64,000 nucleotides of DNA from Echinicola soli. Lineage in GTDB: Bacteria; Bacteroidota; Bacteroidia; Cytophagales; Cyclobacteriaceae. A model generated the notes under the pieces. It ran no database searches, was not told the origin of the DNA, and worked only from the letters and a program-made list of their open reading frames with translations. This document shows positions 37,652-45,836 of the stretch, in pieces. Location: NCBI RefSeq assembly GCF_006575665.1, contig NZ_CP041253.1, positions 2,269,001-2,333,000 of the forward strand, read 5' to 3'. Position 1 is the stretch's first letter, and every line of letters starts with the position of its first letter. The position numbers and the translations under genes were made by a program.

Positions 37652-39085
37652 TTATTTATTGATAAGCTTAAAAGCGGATTTTGGGCTTTCACAGACCGAA
37701 CAGCAATAGCTGCTTGGAAGTTTCATGAAAGAAGTACCAGCAGGGACCTCGGCTTCTTCGTCCCCATACTTTTCATCGTAAATGGTCAGGCAATTGGAGC
37801 ATTGGTATTTTCTGTGCGGACGCTGAGTTTTTTCTTTTTCAGCCTCTCCACTTTCTTCTTGGCTTTTTTGTGCCTCCAGTTGATCGTAATATTTGTAGCT
37901 GAGCTCGATCAGTAGTGGGGGGATGGTGTCTAGGGGTACTTTTTTGGCATAATAGAAATATTCCGATAGGTTAGGGTTAAAGTCCCTGGAGTATTGGATG
38001 TTAAAGGTGTCAGGTTCAGATTCCTTTTCTTTTTTGGCTTTTTCGATGGCTACTGAAGTGAACAGGGCCATATGCTTGGTTTTGACAGAAAAGCTCAATC
38101 CGTAAGTACTGATATCCTGTTTGTCCAGTGCCCTGACCAGGTAATTTTTAATATCCAGTGCTTCCTCATCCAATACAGGCAAGTGCCAGTTGAGTTCCAG
38201 GGAGCTATGGCGGATATTAATCCCAAATTTGCCCAATAGCTTCTCCCAGCTTAATCGGTCTTTTTCGGCAATTCCCCTGACAATGATCGATTTCCAGGGT
38301 GTGAGCGAAATTTTCCCGATGTTGGTGTCAATGCACAGCTGGCAAAGCGCTTTGAGGAAATTGATCGTAAACTTGTTGTTTCGCCAATAAAGGCCTAGCC
38401 AGTATTTTCCTCCTACGATGCGGTTCATGCCTTCATAATAAGGAGAGGTGGCTTCAGGATAGTCCAGTTCCTGTTCCAGCGTGCTGGTGTTGGGAGCGGT
38501 GATACTTTTGGCCTTTTCGTAGATTTCGGGATATTTTAGGCCACTTTGGACAGGATTGATCTCCTCGATGACCTTGGCCATGCGTGCAAGGTCGTATCCA
38601 TAGATAAGGTCGGGCGCACACCAGGGTTTGGCATCGATTTCCGAAAACCTCAGGTGTAAGTACCAATAATTGTCAAAAGAAGAAGCAACAAAATTGATGT
38701 TGCCGGTAAATAGTGGCACCAAGCTCTGTACAGGATCGGTGATATTGATCTTTAACTTGGGCAAGTAGTCAAACGTGTCCAGGATATAGTGGTAGGTATG
38801 GGAAGCCAGCCAGTGGGTGGTAGGCATTACGTCCAAGGCCGTATAAGACGTTACGATGTTATGGAATTCTTCTCCATCAGTATCGTAAGCTGTATTGATG
38901 GCATTGAAGGTTTCTTCCAATGTCTTCAGGTTTTTGTCCTTTACGGGAAAAAGAAGGTCTTGCCTGGAGCCCAGGTGGATATAGTTGGTGCCAAGTTCAT
39001 TGGCCGTGTTGATGGTCTTCAGGAAATCACCAGGTGAGATAATGCCACCTTTTACAAATACCCTTACTAAGTCCGCTTTTTGCAT
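37652..39085 (-). CDS. Siroheme-reductase-like half-domain protein fused to rubredoxin
   Basis: A 477-residue protein. The N-terminal part resembles nitrite/sulfite reductase ferredoxin-like half domains (VRVFVKGGIISPGDFLKTIN and TNYIHLGSRQDLLFPV; a second copy near ISLTPWKSIIVRGIAEKDRL). The Cys-x5-Cys and Cys-x3-Cys ligands for [4Fe-4S]-siroheme are absent. The C-terminal 50 residues are a rubredoxin (YQCSNCLTIYDEKYGD, VPAGTSFMKLP, CSVCESPKSAF) with both CxxC pairs. A charged linker joins the two. In the nitrate operon it probably passes electrons or assists the reductases. It is not a functional siroheme enzyme as it stands. Confidence 0.8.
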   Translation of the reverse strand: MQKADLVRVFVKGGIISPGDFLKTINTANELGTNYIHLGSRQDLLFPVKDKNLKTLEETFNAINTAYDTDGEEFHNIVTSYTALDVMPTTHWLASHTYHYILDTFDYLPKLKINITDPVQSLVPLFTGNINFVASSFDNYWYLHLRFSEIDAKPWCAPDLIYGYDLARMAKVIEEINPVQSGLKYPEIYEKAKSITAPNTSTLEQELDYPEATSPYYEGMNRIVGGKYWLGLYWRNNKFTINFLKALCQLCIDTNIGKISLTPWKSIIVRGIAEKDRLSWEKLLGKFGINIRHSSLELNWHLPVLDEEALDIKNYLVRALDKQDISTYGLSFSVKTKHMALFTSVAIEKAKKEKESEPDTFNIQYSRDFNPNLSEYFYYAKKVPLDTIPPLLIELSYKYYDQLEAQKSQEESGEAEKEKTQRPHRKYQCSNCLTIYDEKYGDEEAEVPAGTSFMKLPSSYCCSVCESPKSAFKLINK

Positions 39086-39285
39086 TTTTTGATTACTTTA
39101 TGCTATTGTAAAGTTAAGGTTTTAAAAGGAAAGATCGCCCCTATGGCTTCTAGCATTTACCTGATTTAGGGAGTTAGAGCACATTGGGTGGTTGGTTTTA
39201 AGGGGAGGCAAAAGTGAACATGATGAACAAAAGTGGTCGTTTTTCAAAGGATCCACACAGGGAGTTCATCATGCCTACTTGATGC

Positions 39286-42200
39286 TTATGCCTTTACCAG
39301 TGCCGGCAGTGCTGATTCCAGGATACTTTTCACTTCTGGTTTACAACTTCCGCAGCCCAGACCTGCTCCAGTCTGCTGACAAAGCTGCCTGAATTCATGA
39401 CAGCCGCTCTGAATGGCTTTGGAGATATTGCCTGTACCGACATTGCCACAGGAGCAGACCATTTCTCCGATCATTTCCTCTTTGGTAGAGTTGCCTCTGA
39501 GGAGCTCTTGTCGTTTTTTGGATAATTCTGTCCTTTCTTCGATCAGGCTTTTGAATTCCGGAAACTCGGATTTGTCTCCCATCAGGATGGCGCCCACCAA
39601 TCGGTCTTGATGCACGATACATTTTTTATAGTAGGTCTGAGCCGTGTCGATCAGGAGGATTTCTTCATATCCCTCTCCATTGGCCGGAACCTCCGGGATC
39701 CCAATAGAGCAAAGGTCCAATTCGGCAAATTTAAGAATGTTCATCGGAATGGAACCTTTGTAGAGGCTGAGCAGGTCGCCGGTGATAAAGCGCGCAGCAA
39801 TATCGGCTTGCATTTCGGCCGCAGCGGTGATGCCGTTCAGTTTGCCTTTGTGCTCAGCGATTTCGCCCATGGCAAAGATGGAAGGATCACTCGTTTGAAG
39901 ATAATCGTTGACTTTGATGCCCCGCCCACAGGTGAGTCCTGCAGATTTTGCCAGCTCCATGTTGGGCCTGGTGCCGATAGCCAGTACCACTGCGTTGCAA
40001 TGGATCTCCTGGCCACTTTTGAGGCGGACATTGACCGCTTTGTTGGCTTCATGGCTGTCGAGATGGGCGATTTGGTTGTTCATATAGAGCTTAACGCCCA
40101 TTTCCTCTATTCGCTCACGCAATAATGAACTGGCCATGGGATCCAGTTGCCGTTCCATTAGTCTGGAACCAAGTTGGACAATGGTCACGCCGACATTGAT
40201 TTCCCGTAAGGCCGCAGCGAGTTCCAGTCCGAGCAAACCTCCCCCGGCGATCAGTACATCTCCTTCGTAATTGAGGTATTCTTTGAGTTTGTCCGCATCA
40301 TGACGGCTTCTCATAGTGAAGGTACCCGGCAAATGCATCGGCATATCCGGTGGGATAAATGCCCTGCTGCCCGTAGCCAAGATCAAGGTGTCGTAGTGAT
40401 GAACCCGGCCTTTTTCATCAGTGACGGTTTTATTGGATCGGTCAATGGATTCTATGCCGTTTTCCACATACAGCTGGATGTCCAGCTTTTCCATTTCCGA
40501 TAGAGACTTGAATTTTAGCAAGTCTTCCCAGACCTTGTGTCGATTGACATAGTCGGGTAGGAGTACGCGGTTGTAGAAGGGATGCTTTTCTTTGGAAAAG
40601 ACGTGGATATCGTCGTTTTGATTGAATTCCCTATAGGTGTTGATAAAGCGGTAAGCGGCAGCTCCGGCACCCACAACCACGATCTTTTGCCTTGGTTTGA
40701 CGTACTTGGCCACTTGAACTGTCGAAAACTTAAAATCAGGCTGCTTCGATACCGGGTCAATGCCATTTCCGGTGAGGTTGTTGGTACGTGGAAAATCATT
40801 TTGCAATATTTTCCCCCAGTGCATCGGAAGGAATACCACACCTTTTTTTATTTTAGTTGTAACCTGGGCGTGGACGCGTACTTCACCACGTTTACCGGAG
40901 ATCAATACCGTTTCGCCATCGTTGATGTTTCTGGAAGCGGCATCTTCGGGGTGGATTTCGAGAAATGGACTGGGAATATGCTTGTTCAGCTTGGCCACTT
41001 TGCCTGTTCTGGTCATCGTGTGCCACTGGTCCCGGATCCTTCCCGTGGTGAGAATCAAGGGATAATCCTCTGAAAGGAGTTCTGTTTTGTTTCTCGGTCC
41101 ATTGGCAAGGATTTGAGCCCGTCCGTTTGGTGTATAGAATTTTTTGTCAGTAAACAGCCGGACGGTTCCGCCTTTGTTTTTGTCTGTAAAAGGCCACTGG
41201 ACGGTTCCGTTGGATTTAAGGTAGTCATAATCCAGGCCGGAAATATCAATATTGGTGCCTTTGGTCAGCTGGCAGTATTCTGCATAAACCTCCGCCATAC
41301 TGGGAAAATCAAAGCCACTATAATTCATTTTTTTTGCAAAACGGAGCAGGATTTCTGCGTCCGGTAATGCTTCTCCGGGGGCGTCGGTAAACTTGTTCAG
41401 GTAACTGATGCGACGTTCGGAGTTTGTCATAGTGCCCTCTTTTTCGCCCCATCCGGCAGCCGGCAGGACAAGGTCAGCATGGGGAATGGCTTCTGCCTTG
41501 GCTGAAATGTCCTGAACCACTACAAATTTCGCTTTTTTCATGGCTGCTTCCACACGACGGGCATCCGGCATGCTGACCAAAGGATTGGTGCAGATGATCC
41601 ACAGCGCCTTGATGGAGCCATCTTCGAGGCCTTCAAAGATTTGTGTGGCCGTTTTTCCTGGTTGATCTGGTAAGCTGTCCACACCCCAGAAGTCAGCGAC
41701 TTCCTGTCGGTGTTCAGGATTGAGCAGGTTGCGGTGAGAAGCCAATAAAGTAGCCATCCCTCCTACTTCACGACCGCCCATTGCGTTGGGTTGTCCTGTA
41801 AGACTAAAGGGGCCTGAGCCGGGTTTTCCGATGTGTCCCGTAATGAGGTTCAGGTCGATCAGGGCAAGGTTTTTATTGACTCCTTCAGCACTTTGGTTGA
41901 GGCCCATGGCCCAAAGTGAAAGAAAACCTTTGGCATCGCCGATGTAACTGGCAGCGAGCTGGATATCTTCTGCAGGGACTCCGCAGGTGGCTGCGGCTGA
42001 TTCCAAGGTAGTTTCCATTACCAGTTCTTTGTAAGCGTCGAAGCCATCTGAATGGTTTTGGATGAAGTCCATATCAATGTCCCCGTTTTCGATCAAGCAC
42101 CTGCCAATGGCCAAATAAAGCGTTTCGTCAGTGCCCGGATTGAGCTGAAGGTGAAGGTCTGCCAGTGAGCAGCTCTGTGTCACACGGGGATCCACGACAA

Positions 42201-42807
42201 TGATTTTAGTGTCTGGGTTTTCTTCCTTGTGCTTTTCTACCCTTCTCCAGAGAATGGGATGGCACCAAGCGGGGTTGGCACCAGCCACCAAGAAACAATC
42301 TGCTAATTCGATGTCTTCATAGGCAATAGGGACACTGTCCTCGCCCAGTGTTTTGATATATCCCATAACCGCCGAGCTCATGCAAAGCCGGGAGTTGGTG
42401 TCGATATTATTGGTCTTCAGATAGCCTTTGGTGAGCTTATTGACCAGGTAATATTCTTCGGTAAGACACTGACCGGAGACATAGAAAGCTACAGCATCCG
42501 GTCCGTGTTTTTTGATGATTGACTTGAAAACCGCCGCCGCACGATTAAGGCCTGTGTCCCAGTCCACTCTTTCGAGCGGATGGGATTTGCCCCAGCGCAT
42601 TTGTGGGTACTGCAGTCGGTCAGATTTGTCTTCGACCACGTAATGAAGGTTCATGCCCTTAGAGCATAGCATTCCGCGGTTTACGGGGTGATTAGGATCG
42701 CCTTCGACAGTGGTCCTTCCTTTATTGTCTTTGTTGACAATGATCCCGCAACCTACTCCGCAGTAAGAACAAGTACTTTTATAGCTTTCAGGTTTAGCCG
42801 TTGACAT
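39286..42807 (-). CDS. Assimilatory nitrate reductase fused to FAD/NAD(P)H reductase and BFD domain
   Basis: A 1173-residue single-chain enzyme. Residues 1 to about 680 are a molybdopterin oxidoreductase of the NasA/NapA type with a [4Fe-4S] site (Cys13, Cys16, Cys20, Cys48) and the usual nitrate reductase blocks (NIDTNSRLCMSSAVMGYIKT, TGQPNAMGGREVGGMATLLA). From about 690 a pyridine nucleotide oxidoreductase begins (IVVVGAGAAAYRFI, ILATGSRAFIPP, VLIAGGGLLGLELA), equivalent to NasB. Near 1110 a BFD-like [2Fe-2S] domain follows (CSCGNVGTGNIS, CGSCKPEV). The chain therefore should carry electrons from NAD(P)H to nitrate on its own. It lies 18 bp after the transporter gene. Confidence 0.93.
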   Translation of the reverse strand: MSTAKPESYKSTCSYCGVGCGIIVNKDNKGRTTVEGDPNHPVNRGMLCSKGMNLHYVVEDKSDRLQYPQMRWGKSHPLERVDWDTGLNRAAAVFKSIIKKHGPDAVAFYVSGQCLTEEYYLVNKLTKGYLKTNNIDTNSRLCMSSAVMGYIKTLGEDSVPIAYEDIELADCFLVAGANPAWCHPILWRRVEKHKEENPDTKIIVVDPRVTQSCSLADLHLQLNPGTDETLYLAIGRCLIENGDIDMDFIQNHSDGFDAYKELVMETTLESAAATCGVPAEDIQLAASYIGDAKGFLSLWAMGLNQSAEGVNKNLALIDLNLITGHIGKPGSGPFSLTGQPNAMGGREVGGMATLLASHRNLLNPEHRQEVADFWGVDSLPDQPGKTATQIFEGLEDGSIKALWIICTNPLVSMPDARRVEAAMKKAKFVVVQDISAKAEAIPHADLVLPAAGWGEKEGTMTNSERRISYLNKFTDAPGEALPDAEILLRFAKKMNYSGFDFPSMAEVYAEYCQLTKGTNIDISGLDYDYLKSNGTVQWPFTDKNKGGTVRLFTDKKFYTPNGRAQILANGPRNKTELLSEDYPLILTTGRIRDQWHTMTRTGKVAKLNKHIPSPFLEIHPEDAASRNINDGETVLISGKRGEVRVHAQVTTKIKKGVVFLPMHWGKILQNDFPRTNNLTGNGIDPVSKQPDFKFSTVQVAKYVKPRQKIVVVGAGAAAYRFINTYREFNQNDDIHVFSKEKHPFYNRVLLPDYVNRHKVWEDLLKFKSLSEMEKLDIQLYVENGIESIDRSNKTVTDEKGRVHHYDTLILATGSRAFIPPDMPMHLPGTFTMRSRHDADKLKEYLNYEGDVLIAGGGLLGLELAAALREINVGVTIVQLGSRLMERQLDPMASSLLRERIEEMGVKLYMNNQIAHLDSHEANKAVNVRLKSGQEIHCNAVVLAIGTRPNMELAKSAGLTCGRGIKVNDYLQTSDPSIFAMGEIAEHKGKLNGITAAAEMQADIAARFITGDLLSLYKGSIPMNILKFAELDLCSIGIPEVPANGEGYEEILLIDTAQTYYKKCIVHQDRLVGAILMGDKSEFPEFKSLIEERTELSKKRQELLRGNSTKEEMIGEMVCSCGNVGTGNISKAIQSGCHEFRQLCQQTGAGLGCGSCKPEVKSILESALPALVKA

Positions 42808-42825
42808 GGGATAGATGAGTTTACG

Positions 42826-44181
42826 TTAGCTTTTTACGTATTCAGGCTGAAGGTCTTTTTCGGAAAGAGATGCATCCATTTCGGTTTTGGCAGCTTTTTC
42901 ATCTTCAGAAGAAAACCTTACCAATAGGGATACTGCACTGATGGCCGTTACGGAGATTCCCAGAATGGTCAGGGCTTCACCGTAAGAAACCCCTTCCATC
43001 TTAAAAAGAAACCCTGCAAAAACCGCCCCGGCATTGCCACCAGCGCCTACGATTCCAGAGATGGTGCCGATGGCTTTTTTATTGACAAATGGTACGACAG
43101 AGAACGTTGCTCCTTCTGCCATTTGGACAAAAAGGCTGAAAAGGATCATGGTGCCTATGGCCAGGGGCAGTACTGTCATCTGTGCAAATAGGGTAAGCGC
43201 AAGTCCTTCAATTAGCAATACAGCTCCCAAGAATCCTACGCGGCCTTTCAGTCCCCATTTGATGCCGGCTTTGTCCCCAAACATGCCGCCCACAGAGCGG
43301 GCAAAAAGGTTCATCAATCCAAATAATCCGGCAATCAGTCCGGCAGTTTTAAGGTCAAGCTTAAAGAAGTCGTGATAGTAAATGGCCGCGACATTATTAA
43401 TGGTAAGCTCAATACCGAAACAAGCACCATAGATCAGGAACAGGGCCCATACCCGATGGTCAGAAATGGCTGCTTTGAATGCACCTTGGCCGTCTGCTTT
43501 TTTCTTTTTCTTATAATCAAGGTCTGCTTTGCTCAAATCACTGATATTCCCTTCTGGGAAGTCGGTAGTCCACTTGTAATAAGCAATTCCCGTGAAAATC
43601 ATCGCAATACCTGGGATGACCATGGCATACCTCCAAGCTTGGGCATCGAGGTACCCAAGTGATAGGAAAAGTCCGAAGATCAAGGGCATGACCATCTGGG
43701 TCACACCACCCCCCATATTGCCCCATCCGGCTGAAGTGGCATTGGCAGTACCCACGACATTTGGTGCAAACATCACAGAAGTGTGGTACTGGGTGATGAC
43801 AAAGGATGATCCAATCACTCCAATTGCCAGCCGGAAAAGTAAAAAGGATTCATAGCTATTACTGAGTCCGATAAGCATCACTGGAATGGAACCCAAAATC
43901 AAAAGGTAGGTATACGTGATTCTTGGCCCAATACGATCGACTAGCCAGCCGATCATTAGCCTGGCAATGACGGTGATCGAAACTGAAGCGATAATGATGT
44001 TACCAATCTGAGACTTGGTGAGGTCCAGTTCGTCCCGGACAATGGTCATCAGTGGCGCGACACCGAACCAGCCAAAGAAACATAAAAAGAAGGCAAACCA
44101 AGAAAGGTGAAATGCCCTCATTTGTGGGGTTTTAAAATCCAACAGTCTAATGGATGTGGCTTTTTTAACGGCTTGTTTCAT
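42826..44181 (-). CDS. MFS nitrate/nitrite transporter (NarK/NasA type)
   Basis: About 451 residues from ATG 44181 (MKQAVKKATSIRLLDFKTPQ). The frame is open to another ATG at 44274, whose extra 31 residues are polar and unlike the family. Twelve hydrophobic helices are visible. The nitrate-porter signatures are GWGNMGGGVTQMVMPLIFG and GAGGNAGAVFAGFLF, with FFLCFFGWFGVAPLM in helix one. First gene of the nitrate operon. Its upstream region holds several TACGTA sites and a structured leader. Confidence 0.92.
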   Translation of the reverse strand: MKQAVKKATSIRLLDFKTPQMRAFHLSWFAFFLCFFGWFGVAPLMTIVRDELDLTKSQIGNIIIASVSITVIARLMIGWLVDRIGPRITYTYLLILGSIPVMLIGLSNSYESFLLFRLAIGVIGSSFVITQYHTSVMFAPNVVGTANATSAGWGNMGGGVTQMVMPLIFGLFLSLGYLDAQAWRYAMVIPGIAMIFTGIAYYKWTTDFPEGNISDLSKADLDYKKKKKADGQGAFKAAISDHRVWALFLIYGACFGIELTINNVAAIYYHDFFKLDLKTAGLIAGLFGLMNLFARSVGGMFGDKAGIKWGLKGRVGFLGAVLLIEGLALTLFAQMTVLPLAIGTMILFSLFVQMAEGATFSVVPFVNKKAIGTISGIVGAGGNAGAVFAGFLFKMEGVSYGEALTILGISVTAISAVSLLVRFSSEDEKAAKTEMDASLSEKDLQPEYVKS

Positions 44182-44327
44182 GACATTTTTGGTTAATGGT
44201 TGGACATCTGGTTTGGATTGGTCGTTTAGGTTTCTTGTTAAGGAGGAATCCGAACCGGTCGATCCGGATTCCATTCCTAAGCAGAGAACTATTTATCTTT
44301 AGAGCAGATGGATAGTCAGGCAAAAGG

Positions 44328-44425
44328 GAGAAGTAAGCCAACCTGGCGAGGAAGCACCGTTTTATATTCCCTCATCGCTGAGAAGACTGGCTCCGCACGG
44401 GGTTGGGTTTGCCTCATCGCTTCTC
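44328..44425 (-). promoter_or_regulatory. Candidate structured leader of the nitrate transporter
   Basis: On the plus strand GAGAAG (44328-44333) and AAGCCAACC (44335-44343) face GGTTGGGTT (44401-44409) and CTTCTC (44420-44425). A second GAGAAG at 44380-44385 can pair with the same CTTCTC, so two alternative folds exist. It lies 150-245 bp upstream of the transporter ATG. I match it to no known riboswitch. Confidence 0.4.
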
Positions 44426-44498
44426 TTTGTTCAACCTGAACATCTACTAAAACTTATTTAAATGATGGTAATAATCCGTGATTTGTGTTTGACATTTT

Positions 44499-44514
44499 TA
44501 CGTATAATTACGTT
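44499..44514. promoter_or_regulatory. Proposed NarL-like operator, transporter-proximal
   Basis: TACGTATAATTACGTT: two half-sites 10 bp apart, the second with one mismatch to TACGTA. It lies upstream of the structured leader and about 320 bp from the transporter ATG. Confidence 0.55.
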
Positions 44515-44579
44515 GATGAAATCTAATCGGCTACTGGGGCTATTGCAGATGACTAAAACTACGTTATTGAAGTCAACAG

Positions 44580-44637
44580 CACATAGAAAGGTATTATGAC
44601 GCATTCCTTTTACTATTTATAATACCTTGTCTATGTG
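44580..44637. repeat. Inverted repeat with 18-bp arms
   Basis: CACATAGAAAGGTATTAT is followed after a 21-nt spacer by its complement with one extra G. It could be a terminator-like barrier between the two TACGTA clusters, or the footprint of a small mobile element. No T run follows in either direction. Confidence 0.55.
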
Positions 44638-44707
44638 TTTAGCTGTTAATGGATTAGTGTTTTACTGAACTACTAACAAATGCTAAGGTAAGTAATAATT
44701 TTATAAA

Positions 44708-44756
44708 TACGTATAAGTACGTAAAAATAATTACGTAAAATTAGATGTTTTACGTA
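44708..44756. promoter_or_regulatory. Cluster of four TACGTA half-sites
   Basis: TACGTATAAGTACGTA at 44708-44723 has the 10-bp spacing of the other sites. Two further TACGTA half-sites start at 44732 and 44751. The cluster is 527 bp from the transporter ATG and 250 bp from the DUF2461 start, so its target is not certain. Confidence 0.55.
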
Positions 44757-45005
44757 ATTAATCTGATTTCGGGGTTGTTTTTACCCGGTTTCTACGTGTT
44801 TTACAGTGATGGGGAGGATTTTGGTCTGATGTGATACGGGGAAAAAGAATATAGCTTAAATTGTAAGCGCGTTATTGTGAGATCGAATTGACCGTGCAAT
44901 GATGGAGGCGGCATTAAAGATCAAATCGATAAACTGGAAGTTAGAAACTATTCTATGGTCTAGTGCCATTTAGATATACAATCAACAAGAGTCAAATCAA
45001 TAAGC

Positions 45006-45686
45006 ATGAACAAGGATACGTTAGAATTTTTATCGGATTTAACTGAAAACAACAATAAGGAATGGATGGATGCCAACCGGGATTGGTATCAAGAAACCAG
45101 AAAGGGATTTTTAGGGACCGTAGGGGATTTGCTTGAGGAGCTGAAAAAAAGGCAGCCTGGTTTGGAAGGTCTTCGGCCAAAAGACTGCATTTTCCGGCAA
45201 AACCGGGATATCCGTTTCAGTGCCAACAAAGCACCTTATAAAAACAACATGGGAGCATACTTTTCTCCAGGCGGTAAAAAGTCCGTTGGACCGGGCTACT
45301 ATTTGCACATCCAGCCCAGGGAGTGCTTTTTGGCTGGTGGAATCTGGATGCCCGCAGCAGAACAGTTGAAGAAAATACGCCAGGAAATCGACTATTCAGG
45401 AGCAGAGCTGGAAAAGATCATAAAGGCCCCTTCATTTAAATCTGCCTTTGGAGATATTCATGGCGAACGGCTGAAAACATCTCCGCGGGATTATAGTACC
45501 GATCATCCACATATCGACCTGCTACGACTGAAGAGTTTTGTGGTGACCCATCCATTGACAGACCAGGAAGTGTTGTCAGATGGCTTGGTGGAGACTTGTC
45601 TTGGTTATTATTCCAAGATGGATGAATTTCATGCCTTCCTTGCCCAGGCAGTGGATGATGCAGATGGAGGGGAAGGCATTATTTGA
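45006..45686 (+). CDS. DUF2461 domain-containing protein
   Basis: A 226-residue soluble protein. The DUF2461 hallmarks are present: LSDLTENNNKEWMDANRDWY at the N-terminus, IFRQNRDIRFSANKAPYKNN in the middle, GYYLHIQPRECFLAGGIWMP, and a C-terminal LLRLKSFVVTHPL. Function unknown in all bacteria I know of. It stands alone and is divergent from the nitrate operon. Confidence 0.88.
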   Translation: MNKDTLEFLSDLTENNNKEWMDANRDWYQETRKGFLGTVGDLLEELKKRQPGLEGLRPKDCIFRQNRDIRFSANKAPYKNNMGAYFSPGGKKSVGPGYYLHIQPRECFLAGGIWMPAAEQLKKIRQEIDYSGAELEKIIKAPSFKSAFGDIHGERLKTSPRDYSTDHPHIDLLRLKSFVVTHPLTDQEVLSDGLVETCLGYYSKMDEFHAFLAQAVDDADGGEGII

Positions 45687-45742
45687 GAAAGGAGTTTATG
45701 GCAAAGACAAGTAGTGAGATATGAGGCTTGAGCACAATGTTC

Positions 45743-45764
45743 CTTCCCGCGTCAGAGACGGCGG
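45743..45764. repeat. GC-rich hairpin between convergent genes
   Basis: TTCCCGCGTCAGAGACGGCGGG forms a bulged stem with loop AGA. It lies between the DUF2461 gene and the convergent HAD gene and may help to end transcription, though no T run follows. Confidence 0.4.
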
Positions 45765-45836
45765 GACAACGCTAAGACGTGGTAGTACCGGTTCTCTGCC
45801 CCGGGACGATTAACATTGAGCTTACCCGATTTTTAG

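Larger units (their letters stand above)
44275..45005. other. Regulatory intergenic region upstream of the nitrate operon
   Basis: A 730-bp stretch without a gene. It contains complementary arms at 44328-44425 in the presumed 5' leader of the transporter, a TACGTA pair at 44499-44514, an 18-bp inverted repeat at 44580-44637, a cluster of four TACGTA half-sites at 44708-44756, and a single MITE-type arm at 44756-44774. The last 230 bp before the DUF2461 gene are featureless to my eye. Confidence 0.65.

Noticed and set aside
37652..39085. Functional siroheme nitrite or sulfite reductase
   Set aside because: The four cysteine ligands for the [4Fe-4S]-siroheme centre are not present in the required spacing.
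42835..42840. Isolated TACGTA near the 3' end of the transporter gene as an operator for the nitrate reductase
   Set aside because: It is a single half-site inside coding sequence and lacks the 10-bp partner; likely chance.
44275..44460. Molybdenum-cofactor, SAM or cobalamin riboswitch upstream of the transporter
   Set aside because: I compared the leader with the conserved cores I remember for these classes and found no match, so it is reported only as an unassigned structured leader.
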